Shown piece after piece: positions 1 to 5,247 of a DNA stretch of 5,247 nt. This DNA is from an uncultured Prevotella sp. (GTDB taxonomy: Bacteria > Bacteroidota > Bacteroidia > Bacteroidales > Bacteroidaceae). The translations under genes and the position numbers were made by a program. Position 1 is the stretch's first letter; each line of letters starts with the position of its first letter. The notes under the pieces were generated by a model. It did no database searches. It worked only from the letters and a program-made list of their open reading frames with translations, and had not been told where the DNA came from. The stretch covers positions 1 to 5,247 of the forward strand of contig USJD01000232.1 of NCBI GenBank assembly GCA_900554835.1, given 5' to 3'.

Positions 1-815
1 CGCATACCATTCACATAGATTTCCGGTTGCTGGGTAGTATCCACAGCCGCCATCACGATATTGGCATTGAAGCGCTCACCAGGATAAAGTGTAGTCTTCT
101 CCGGAATCACGAAGGCATCAAGTTTGTTGACTCGAATATCCTTCATATCTATATTAGATACGAGGGTATGGAGCACCTCTCCTTCCGCATAGCGCACATC
201 ACTCTGCAGTTTGGAGAGCAAAGTGATAGCAGCAGCCACAGGCATATTCTCAAACATATATTCCTGCCAGTTTTTGCCCAAAGTCGTTGAATTCTTTGGC
301 ACAACTGTAGCGAGGTTACTCTGAATGATTTTCTTCTGATGCTCGTCAGTCACCATGGTGAGGATACGCTCACGATAACGGTTGATGGCATCATAGAGTT
401 TCTTGCCTTTCCCCGTACCAGGAGCCAGCATCACGATGCTCGCAGCTTCCAGATTATCCTTGTTCTCGATGTTTTTCACATCGCCATCCTTTCCATCAGC
501 CTCTCTGACGATGGCTTCCTTCAACTGCTGTGCGAAGTTGTAGAGCGAGTCACTCATTTCCTTCACCTGAGTAGCCTTCTCAAACCATTCTTTCACCTTG
601 GCAGGATTCTTCTTCATCTGCTCGCTGAAATCCCCATAGATAGCAGCATTCTCTGCAGAAGAATTGGCCGTGGTACGGTTCAAGCTCTCCTCCACAATAG
701 AGAATCCGTTGAGCACCTCGGTAGAGATGTTCAATGCAAGCATGGCCATGAGGACGACATACATTAAGTTGATCATCTTCTGGCGCGGTGAAACGGGTCT
801 TTTCTTTATTGCCAT
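1..815 (-). CDS. gldM (porM): GldM/PorM, T9SS inner-membrane motor and periplasmic shaft subunit (partial, C-terminus off window)
   Basis: Reading down from an ATG at 813-815, the frame stays open for 271 codons to the left edge, about half of the usual 510-520 residues. After a basic N-terminus (MAIKKRPVSPRQK) there is one hydrophobic helix at about residues 14-31 (INLMYVVLMAMLALNIS), the family's signature membrane anchor. Residues 36-225 are charged and helix-rich, fitting periplasmic domain D1; from about 226 (DIRVNKLDAFVIPEKTTLYP) the sequence turns beta-like, fitting the start of D2. Known role: GldM dimers pair with GldL as the proton-driven T9SS motor and reach through the periplasm to the GldK/GldN ring. 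The gene follows gldL after 32 bases, in the normal family order. There is no Shine-Dalgarno sequence; the leader is AT-rich, as is common in Bacteroidota. No frameshift is seen. gldN/porN should follow to the left, outside the window. Confidence 0.96.
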   Translation of the reverse strand, partial: MAIKKRPVSPRQKMINLMYVVLMAMLALNISTEVLNGFSIVEESLNRTTANSSAENAAIYGDFSEQMKKNPAKVKEWFEKATQVKEMSDSLYNFAQQLKEAIVREADGKDGDVKNIENKDNLEAASIVMLAPGTGKGKKLYDAINRYRERILTMVTDEHQKKIIQSNLATVVPKNSTTLGKNWQEYMFENMPVAAAITLLSKLQSDVRYAEGEVLHTLVSNIDMKDIRVNKLDAFVIPEKTTLYPGERFNANIVMAAVDTTQQPEIYVNGM

Positions 816-847
816 TTATTTATAACTGATAAATTCGATTGAATGCT

Positions 848-1741
848 TTACTCTTCACTTACATGTGGGGCTGCAGCTCTCATATTGACAGTCATTGCCT
901 CAATCATGCGAGTATAAATCTTGTTGAGCTGCTCTATCTGCTGAGCCATTTTTCTGCTCTGCTCATTGATCTGGTCGATAGTACCAATCTGCTGACTGGC
1001 ACCCTTCAGCTGCATTTCATATACCTTGCTGATACCGGTAAGCGTACGGTTCAGATTTTCCATTTCCTCGCTATCACGGGTCAGGCGGCTGCTCTGTTCA
1101 TTTACCTTTTCGAGGGTTTCCACCAGCTTCTTCAACTCTTCCACATAGTTATTCTGTGCTTCCTCCATTTCTGGAGTTATCTGCTGCTGACCACCAACCC
1201 ATGCAGTAGAACCAGCTACAGGCTGCTGAACGGCTGCTGACTGAGGCTGCTGAGCGACAACATCTGCATCCTTATCATCAGAAGATGATGCAGAGACTGG
1301 AGAAGTTGCTGCAGAAGCAATGCCCTGAGAAGCAGTAGCGCCTGGAGCAAAGACTATCGGCTGTCCCACAACCACAGCATCTCCGGAAACAGGATGAGAA
1401 CCCGAAACCGGTTGAGGACCAGCTACAGAATTATTTGTATCATAAGTGACCTTGCCCGTCTCCAGATATTCTTCAGTAATATGTGTAGGAATATCACGAC
1501 CATCGGCAGTCTTATCAAAAGGACGGTCGAAGGCTGACAGGAAGAATACAAATACCTCAGTACCCATACCCAAGAACAACATCAGATTGGCTCCCGGCAA
1601 GTGAGTCAACTTAAAGAGGGTACCCAAGATAACGATAGATGCACCCCAACTATATGCATAGTTCAGGAATGTTTGTCCAGGCACGCTATCCATCCACTTT
1701 TGCAGACGGTAAACGATATTAAACTTACTGTAATCGCCCAT
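848..1741 (-). CDS. gldL (porL): GldL/PorL, T9SS inner-membrane motor (proton channel) subunit
   Basis: A 297-residue protein close in length to P. gingivalis PorL and longer than Flavobacterium GldL. Two membrane helices lie at about 28-48 and 52-71. The first ends in FKLTH (K44, H47) and the second contains GMGTEVFVFFLSAFD with E62. These match the lysine, histidine and glutamate of the family that lie in the membrane and are implicated in proton flow. Residues 102-187 form a low-complexity linker rich in A, S, Q, P, V and G, including a doubled PVSG. Residues 188-286 are a strongly heptad-like, E/Q/K-rich cytoplasmic coiled coil. Known role: a GldL pentamer surrounds the GldM dimer helices and powers secretion. 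The ATG at 1739-1741 is chosen because AGGAGA lies 8 bases upstream. The gene starts 5 bases after gldK ends, so translational coupling is likely. No truncation or frame disruption is visible. Confidence 0.96.
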   Translation of the reverse strand: MGDYSKFNIVYRLQKWMDSVPGQTFLNYAYSWGASIVILGTLFKLTHLPGANLMLFLGMGTEVFVFFLSAFDRPFDKTADGRDIPTHITEEYLETGKVTYDTNNSVAGPQPVSGSHPVSGDAVVVGQPIVFAPGATASQGIASAATSPVSASSSDDKDADVVAQQPQSAAVQQPVAGSTAWVGGQQQITPEMEEAQNNYVEELKKLVETLEKVNEQSSRLTRDSEEMENLNRTLTGISKVYEMQLKGASQQIGTIDQINEQSRKMAQQIEQLNKIYTRMIEAMTVNMRAAAPHVSEE

Positions 1742-1746
1742 TTTTA

Positions 1747-3213
1747 TTATCTCCTATTCTTTGATTTTGTAGGTTTCTGTTTTGCACTTGATGTTGTTGC
1801 GAGACTTCTCACACATCTGAATCCGATATACGAACGAGGCTGGTTCTGATATTCCCAAGAGCGCCATGCCGAACGGATGAAAGACTCAGGGTCCTTCCAT
1901 GATCCACCTCTCACGCTTTTCTTCTTCAAGCGGTAAGGATCTTCCTTGGCTGCATTATAAACAAGCGTTGGATTCAGATCGTTCATGGCATCAACACCCG
2001 CTTCCGTATAAATCGTACTGGTCCATTCAGCCACATTACCTGCCATATCATACAGTCCGTTAGAATTAGGAGAATAGATGCCCACCCTGCTTGTTATCAG
2101 GTTTCCGTCCTTGGTATAATTACCACGGTCTGGCTTGAAATTGGCATAGAAACATCCATCCCCATTTTTTACATCCTTATTTTCCCAAGGGAATTCATTC
2201 TGCTCCTTACCGCGAGCTGCATACTCCCACTCAGCCTCAGTAGGCAGACGATATCTCTGTATGAAACGTGCCTCAGGACCCAAGCCTTTCAACAGATAGT
2301 CCGTACGCCAGGCACAGAATGCATTCGCCTGTTCCCAAGTAACGCCTACCACAGGATAATCATTATAGGCAGGATTGCTGAAATAACTTCTGAGATAAGT
2401 CTCATTATCAGAATTCTTGAAGTCATTCACCCAACAGGTCGTATCCGGATAAACATTCACAATATAGGTATTGAGAAAATCCCAAGGTCCACTCAACTGT
2501 CGGTTGATGGTCTGTCTCACGATTCTACCCTCATCATCCACATAGGCCGTATCCTTGGAAATCATGACCACCTCGTTCGGATCAACCTCGATGTCAGTAT
2601 TGAGGTTACGCTCAGAAGCATTGAGACGGTTGCGACGCAAGGCAGCGGCAGTATAATCATAGATTTCATACTTATAGTTGAGCTGACTCCAGTCTATCAA
2701 CTTTTCTCCTGTCACAGGATTGGTCGTATAAAGACTCTCAATGGCACGCAGTTCGTCCTCATTAGGTTTCTTAGGAAGATTCTTCTTCCAGTTGACACGC
2801 GGAGGCACAGGTTCACCATTCTTATCTTCCGTAATCATATAAGTTTCATCGCCTCCATAAGAAGGGTCAGCAAGACGGGTACGCAAGATAGAATCTCTCA
2901 CGTAAGCAACAAATTGCTTATATTCAGAGTTGGTAATTTCAGTATCGTCCATCCAGAAACCATCCACAGAGATTTCCTTCACAGGCGTTTTTCCACCCCA
3001 AAGAGAGTCTTGCTTTTCCAAGCCCATCTTCAGGAAGCCACGGTTCACCTTCACCATGCCGTAAGGAGCTGGCTCAGTAAATCCCCTGCCAGATACGCCC
3101 ACGACTTCACCACCACGACCTGCCATCGAGGTAGATTTGGCACCGAAACATCCAGTCAATGCCACCAGCACAATGGCTGAGCAAAGCCACATGATACCTT
3201 TCTTCATATTCAT
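1747..3213 (-). CDS. gldK (porK): GldK/PorK, T9SS outer-membrane-anchored ring lipoprotein with formylglycine-generating-enzyme fold
   Basis: A 488-residue lipoprotein. The N-terminus MNMKKGIMWLCSAIVLVALTGC is a lipoprotein signal with lipobox LTGC and acylated C22. Sulfatase-modifying-factor (FGE, Pfam 03781) motifs follow: GFWMDDTEITNSEYKQF (85-101), PVVGVTWEQANAFCAW (287-302), YRLPTEAEWEYAARG (321-335), GLYDMAGNVAEW (386-397), VRGGSW (434-439) and GFRCVR (464-469). An insertion of about 170 residues (roughly 110-280) splits the fold, as expected for GldK. The two cysteines that human FGE uses for catalysis align with D441 and I446, so it should be structural, not enzymatic. Known role: with GldN it forms a large periplasmic ring attached to the outer membrane. 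The tail (476-488) is very basic. Two starts are possible, ATG at 3213 or the in-frame ATG at 3207; neither has a ribosome site. It lies 12 bases after porP. Confidence 0.96.
   Translation of the reverse strand: MNMKKGIMWLCSAIVLVALTGCFGAKSTSMAGRGGEVVGVSGRGFTEPAPYGMVKVNRGFLKMGLEKQDSLWGGKTPVKEISVDGFWMDDTEITNSEYKQFVAYVRDSILRTRLADPSYGGDETYMITEDKNGEPVPPRVNWKKNLPKKPNEDELRAIESLYTTNPVTGEKLIDWSQLNYKYEIYDYTAAALRRNRLNASERNLNTDIEVDPNEVVMISKDTAYVDDEGRIVRQTINRQLSGPWDFLNTYIVNVYPDTTCWVNDFKNSDNETYLRSYFSNPAYNDYPVVGVTWEQANAFCAWRTDYLLKGLGPEARFIQRYRLPTEAEWEYAARGKEQNEFPWENKDVKNGDGCFYANFKPDRGNYTKDGNLITSRVGIYSPNSNGLYDMAGNVAEWTSTIYTEAGVDAMNDLNPTLVYNAAKEDPYRLKKKSVRGGSWKDPESFIRSAWRSWEYQNQPRSYIGFRCVRSLATTSSAKQKPTKSKNRR
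1750..1755 (-). promoter_or_regulatory. Shine-Dalgarno site of gldL, embedded in the end of gldK
   Basis: On the minus strand AGGAGA reads 8 bases before the gldL ATG. The same six bases are the last two sense codons of gldK (AGG AGA, Arg-Arg), followed directly by its TAA stop. It is the only convincing Shine-Dalgarno sequence before any gene here; the others have AT-rich leaders. It supports the ATG at 1741 as the gldL start and suggests that ribosomes finishing gldK help load gldL. Confidence 0.75.
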
Positions 3214-3215
3214 AT

Positions 3216-3239
3216 TATTCTTATACTATAGTATTCTTA
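3216..3239. repeat. Palindrome plus direct repeat at the porP-porK junction
   Basis: ATACTATAGTAT at 3223-3234 is a perfect 12-base palindrome covering the porP stop codon. It is flanked and overlapped by two copies of TATTCTTA (3216-3223 and 3232-3239), 16 bases apart. The sequence is AT-rich, so chance is possible. It could form a weak hairpin just ahead of the porK start; no function is established. Confidence 0.4.
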
Positions 3240-4164
3240 CACTTTTATGTTTATTTCTTCCTTTTTTTACGAGATTGATGTCAGTCTGATAACCGACAAA
3301 CAGCTCATGACTTCCATTGCCAGGACTGATAGCCGACGTGTACATTTCATAACTGTAACCTAACACCACTCCGTGGAACATTCCACCTACAAGGAACGTA
3401 ACGGAATTGGTAGGACTATAGGACACACCGCCATACATCATTTTCTTTTCATGCGTATAGACCATCCTGCAACTTACATCTCCCCGCCAGGTCACTCCAT
3501 CGTATCTGACAAGAGTAGAAGGCTTTATAGATAAAAACGGATTTCTTAACTTAATATTGTATCCGCCAGTCAAATAATAAGTTGCATCTATCTGCATTTC
3601 ATTCGTTTCGCCCATTTCAATCTTAGGAGCATTCAGATGCTGTCCGGAAATTCCCACATACCAGGCACCATGTGAATAATAAAGACCAAAGCCAAGATCC
3701 AGTCCGTTACCATCAATCTGAGAGGTGGAGAAAGCAGGGTCATTAGATTCTCCTAAATCCACTTTGCTGCCATCAAAACTTTCACTTATAAAACCAGCTT
3801 GAATACCGGCACTGAGCATACCCTTGAAAAGCCTTTTCTTGAAAGCATATTGCAAAGCCAACTTCTGATGGGTGAACAAACCTATCTGGTCGTTCATGAA
3901 TTGCACACCGACACCATGATAATTCTTCAAGGCATAGAAAGGCAAATCGGCTCCAGCATACATGGTCCGGGGATTATGCTCAAAACCAGCCATGTCTAAA
4001 GCATAATCAATATTCACATTTATCTTGGCTTGTTTACCTACCGCACCAGGATTGAAGGAAGGTTCCATATCAAAATAATGACTAAAAGAAGGATCGTACT
4101 GAGCATAACAGGTGGTTATACCCAGTATCATCAACAAAGTCGCTATTTTAATTCTTTTATACAC
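3226..4164 (-). CDS. porP: PorP/SprF family type IX secretion system outer-membrane protein
   Basis: A 312-residue protein with a signal peptide (basic MYKRIK, hydrophobic core, TTCYA before a likely cut at A21/Q22). The mature start QYDPSFSHYFDMEPSFNPG is the family hallmark. It is followed by alternating amphipathic beta segments with many Gly and aromatic residues (for example GLDLGFGLYYSHGAWYVGISGQHLN, about 154-178), and the typical ending LGYSYEMYTSAISPG...SHELFVGYQTD. A basic tail (KKGRNKHKSVRIL) closes it. The family (TIGR03519) forms outer-membrane barrels that work with the T9SS or with particular secreted adhesins; being first in a porPKLM operon points to the core PorP. The start codon is GTG at 4162-4164: an in-frame TGA lies eight codons upstream and the next in-frame ATG (residue 12) would destroy the signal peptide. 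No ribosome site is seen. Confidence 0.92.
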   Translation of the reverse strand: MYKRIKIATLLMILGITTCYAQYDPSFSHYFDMEPSFNPGAVGKQAKINVNIDYALDMAGFEHNPRTMYAGADLPFYALKNYHGVGVQFMNDQIGLFTHQKLALQYAFKKRLFKGMLSAGIQAGFISESFDGSKVDLGESNDPAFSTSQIDGNGLDLGFGLYYSHGAWYVGISGQHLNAPKIEMGETNEMQIDATYYLTGGYNIKLRNPFLSIKPSTLVRYDGVTWRGDVSCRMVYTHEKKMMYGGVSYSPTNSVTFLVGGMFHGVVLGYSYEMYTSAISPGNGSHELFVGYQTDINLVKKGRNKHKSVRIL

Positions 4165-4186
4165 GATACTATAACGGATTTTTTCT

Positions 4187-4193
4187 CAAAATA
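4187..4193 (-). promoter_or_regulatory. porP: Possible -7 element of the porPKLM operon promoter
   Basis: The minus strand reads TATTTTG, which is TA-N-TTTG, one base shorter in the spacer than the Bacteroidota -7 consensus TA-NN-TTTG. It lies 22 bases before the porP GTG. I see no good TTG at the expected -33 distance. The operon needs a promoter between the terminator at 4235 and the start at 4164, so this is the best candidate, but it is weak; other sigma factors known to act on T9SS genes may use different motifs. Confidence 0.3.
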
Positions 4194-4229
4194 TTGTATA
4201 AATCGGGAATAGAGATAAAAAATAAAATG

Positions 4230-4260
4230 AAAAAGGCTGCCCTTATCCATAAGAGCAGCC
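4230..4260 (-). terminator. Intrinsic terminator after the DUF2795 gene
   Basis: On the minus strand, GGCTGC (4260-4255) pairs with GCAGCC (4240-4235). After one mismatch, CTTAT pairs with ATAAG inside, leaving a tight loop. TTTTT then follows, leading into a long T-rich run (TTTTTCATTTTATTTTTT). The stem starts 10 bases past the stop of the gene at 4271-4492. There is no T-tract on the plus-strand side, so it works for minus-strand transcription and separates the right-hand genes from the T9SS operon. Confidence 0.88.
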
Positions 4261-4270
4261 CTATCATCAC

Positions 4271-4492
4271 TTAATACTCATCATCATTCCACAAGAAATC
4301 ATCCTTGGAAGGATAATCAGGCCAGATGTCTTCGATGCTCTCGTAAACATCACCTTCATCTTCAATCTCCTGCAAATTCTCCAGAACCTCCAGAGGCGCA
4401 CCAGAACGAGTTGCATAGTCTATCAACTCATCTTTTGTTGCAGGCCATGGTGCATCTTCAAGCTTTGAAGCTAATTCAAGTGTCCAATACAT
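4271..4492 (-). CDS. Small acidic DUF2795 family protein
   Basis: A 73-residue protein matching the DUF2795 pattern (Pfam 11387): a hydrophobic start (MYWTLELASKLED), then PWPATKDELIDYATRSGAP (15-33), a helix VLENLQEI (36-43), and YESIEDIWPDYP (50-61). It is highly acidic, with 22 Asp/Glu against 4 Lys/Arg, has no signal peptide or membrane segment, and should be a small cytoplasmic protein. The family's molecular function is not known to me; I infer only that its conservation and compact helical form suggest a protein-binding role. It stands alone, with its own promoter (about 4526-4556) and its own terminator (4230-4260), so it is probably expressed as a one-gene unit and perhaps strongly. 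The ATG at 4490-4492 suits the family start; there is no Shine-Dalgarno sequence. Confidence 0.9.
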   Translation of the reverse strand: MYWTLELASKLEDAPWPATKDELIDYATRSGAPLEVLENLQEIEDEGDVYESIEDIWPDYPSKDDFLWNDDEY

Positions 4493-4525
4493 AGCTAATT
4501 ATTTAACGGTTTATAAATTTGCGTG

Positions 4526-4556
4526 CAAAAGTAATACTTTTATTTGTATTTACAAG
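4526..4556 (-). promoter_or_regulatory. Bacteroidota-type promoter for the DUF2795 gene
   Basis: On the minus strand, TACTTTTG (4533-4526) matches the -7 consensus TAnnTTTG exactly. TTG (4555-4553) lies 19 bases upstream as the -33 element. Transcription should begin around 4515-4521, giving a leader of about 25 bases to the ATG at 4492. A short inverted repeat (TTTGC-AC-GCAAA) overlaps the end of the -7 element. The interval 4493-4584 holds nothing else that I can support. Confidence 0.75.
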
Positions 4557-4584
4557 CATTTTACGTATTTATTTTTATGGGAAA

Positions 4585-5175
4585 TTAAAAATTAATCTTA
4601 AAAAATTGCTTATGCTTCGATTTATCAAAGAATATAATCCCACAAAGATATAAATCATAGCAGACACCACTCCTGTCGTCAGCTATCATTTCTTCCCATA
4701 ACCGACGAGTTTGCTTATTCTTGTAAATGTCTGTTATAACCAAAAGTAACTGATCAGATGCATGCAGAAAGATTTCATTTCTTATGTCTTCATCAGAAAG
4801 CCAATCCATCTCAACAATCACCAAAGCCTTAGCGCTTTCCTCATCAAAATAATAATCATCTATCATTCTGACCAACGTATTTTGGCAACCAGCATACACG
4901 TACGGAGCGAAATCATAATCACCCATCACGACATATTGGGGTTGCCAGTAATTGGCAAGACGAAAGAACAGACGACCCAATTTACGGAAAGTCTTAGACC
5001 GGTCTTTCATTTCCTCATCCAGCTGTTCGTAGGCATAATAAGGATCATGCTCGTTGACGACATAACGCACGAAAGAATAAGCCGAAGGCGACTGAATGCC
5101 AAACCCACGACTGTATCTGCAACGTAAAAGCCAACGAGAGATAGATTGTATATAATATGAAATAGATTCAAGCAT
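4585..5175 (-). CDS. Class I methyltransferase-like protein with degenerate SAM-binding motif
   Basis: A 196-residue protein without signal peptide. Its segments resemble a Bacteroidota family annotated as class I SAM-dependent methyltransferase: CRYSRGFGIQSPSAYSFVRYVV (19-40), PYYAYEQLDEE (45-55), RKLGRLFFRLANYWQPQYVV (64-83), and the ending YDLYLCGIIFFDKSKHKQFFKINF (173-196). In such enzymes the strand after YFQPQ-type residues runs into a glycine-rich ExGxxxG cofactor loop. Here the matching stretch is VVMGDYDFAPYVYAG (82-96), with only G85 near the expected place and no acidic ExG. SAM binding is therefore doubtful, and the protein is also shorter than a full Rossmann methyltransferase. 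It may be a paralogue that lost catalysis. The ATG at 5173-5175 gives the family-like N-terminus; no ribosome site or clear promoter lies in the 20 bases between it and the upstream terminator, so read-through is possible. Family assignment is from memory of the motifs. Confidence 0.6.
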   Translation of the reverse strand: MLESISYYIQSISRWLLRCRYSRGFGIQSPSAYSFVRYVVNEHDPYYAYEQLDEEMKDRSKTFRKLGRLFFRLANYWQPQYVVMGDYDFAPYVYAGCQNTLVRMIDDYYFDEESAKALVIVEMDWLSDEDIRNEIFLHASDQLLLVITDIYKNKQTRRLWEEMIADDRSGVCYDLYLCGIIFFDKSKHKQFFKINF

Positions 5176-5182
5176 ATAATAA

Positions 5183-5225
5183 AACGAAAAATAAAAGCCT
5201 CAGAAATCTTTCGAAATCTGAGGCT
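5183..5225 (-). terminator. Intrinsic terminator of an unseen gene to the right
   Basis: AGCCTCAGA (5196-5204) and TCTGAGGCT (5217-5225) form a perfect 9-base stem around a 12-base loop that contains the palindrome TTTCGAAA. On the minus strand the stem is followed by TTTTATTTTTCGTTTT. The gene it serves enters from beyond 5247; only about 20 bases of it or its trailer are present. These could be a CDS end (a TGA on the minus strand at 5230-5228) or the 3' end of an RNA gene, and cannot be told apart here. Confidence 0.8.
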
Positions 5226-5247
5226 CTTCATTGAAAGGAGGCGGCGA

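Noticed and set aside
399..425. P-loop-like APGTGKGKK in GldM (residues 131-139)
   Set aside because: The spacing does not fit GxxxxGK[ST], there is no following hydrophobic Walker B setting, and GldM is not an ATPase family.
27..767. Plus-strand open frames of 87 and 142 codons opposite gldM
   Set aside because: They lie antisense to a well-supported gldM reading frame, have no family resemblance, and are His/Leu/Ser-rich as expected from the complement of a real gene.
839..1240. Plus-strand open frame of 133 codons opposite gldL
   Set aside because: It is the antisense shadow of the gldL coiled coil; its Leu/Phe/His richness reflects complemented Glu/Lys/Gln codons.
4584..4596. ATTAAAAATTAAT palindrome at the end of the methyltransferase-like gene
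   Set aside because: It is made only of A and T with a 5-base stem, so it is too weak to be a terminator; chance is likely at this composition.
4762..5127. Plus-strand 121-codon frame
   Set aside because: It is antisense to the 196-residue gene, has no start context and no recognisable motif.
5007..5231. Minus-strand 74-codon frame starting inside the terminator at the right edge
   Set aside because: It overlaps the methyltransferase-like gene in another frame and its first codons are made of the terminator hairpin.
5226..5247. Possible 3' end of a tRNA gene (minus strand TCGCCGCCTCC)
   Set aside because: Only about 20 bases are present, there is no T-loop sequence in the window, and a CDS end with TGA is equally possible.

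Overview
The window is a Bacteroidota chromosome segment, most likely from Bacteroidales of the Prevotella/Segatella type. The evidence is a type IX secretion system (T9SS) core locus in the order porP-porK-porL-porM, genes that mostly lack a Shine-Dalgarno sequence and sit behind AT-rich leaders, and a clear Bacteroidota promoter (TTG-N19-TACTTTTG) ahead of one small gene. The placement at family level is inference from protein character. Every gene I can support lies on the minus strand, so transcription runs from right to left.

Right part (about 4230-5247): a hairpin terminator at 5196-5225 closes an unseen gene beyond the right edge. It is followed by a 196-residue protein that resembles a Bacteroidota class I methyltransferase family but whose SAM-binding glycine motif looks degenerate. 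Next comes a 73-residue acidic DUF2795 protein with its own promoter and a strong terminator. These are probably housekeeping or accessory genes unrelated to secretion.

Left part (1-4164): the T9SS operon starts about 70 bases past that terminator. It encodes a PorP/SprF outer-membrane protein (GTG start), the lipoprotein GldK/PorK (inactive formylglycine-generating-enzyme fold), the inner-membrane motor subunit GldL/PorL, and the N-terminal half of its partner GldM/PorM, which runs off the left edge. Gaps between genes are 12, 5 and 32 bases, consistent with a single transcript. GldL and GldM form the proton-driven motor in the inner membrane. GldM spans the periplasm to the GldK(-GldN) ring under the outer membrane, and PorP is an outer-membrane partner. 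GldN/PorN is expected just beyond the left edge.

I found no mobile element, CRISPR array, identifiable RNA gene or unknown multi-gene system. The most noteworthy points are the apparent loss of the cofactor motif in the methyltransferase-like protein, the replaced catalytic cysteines in GldK, the GTG start of porP, the gldL ribosome site embedded in the end of gldK, and a short palindrome/direct-repeat pair at the porP-porK junction.
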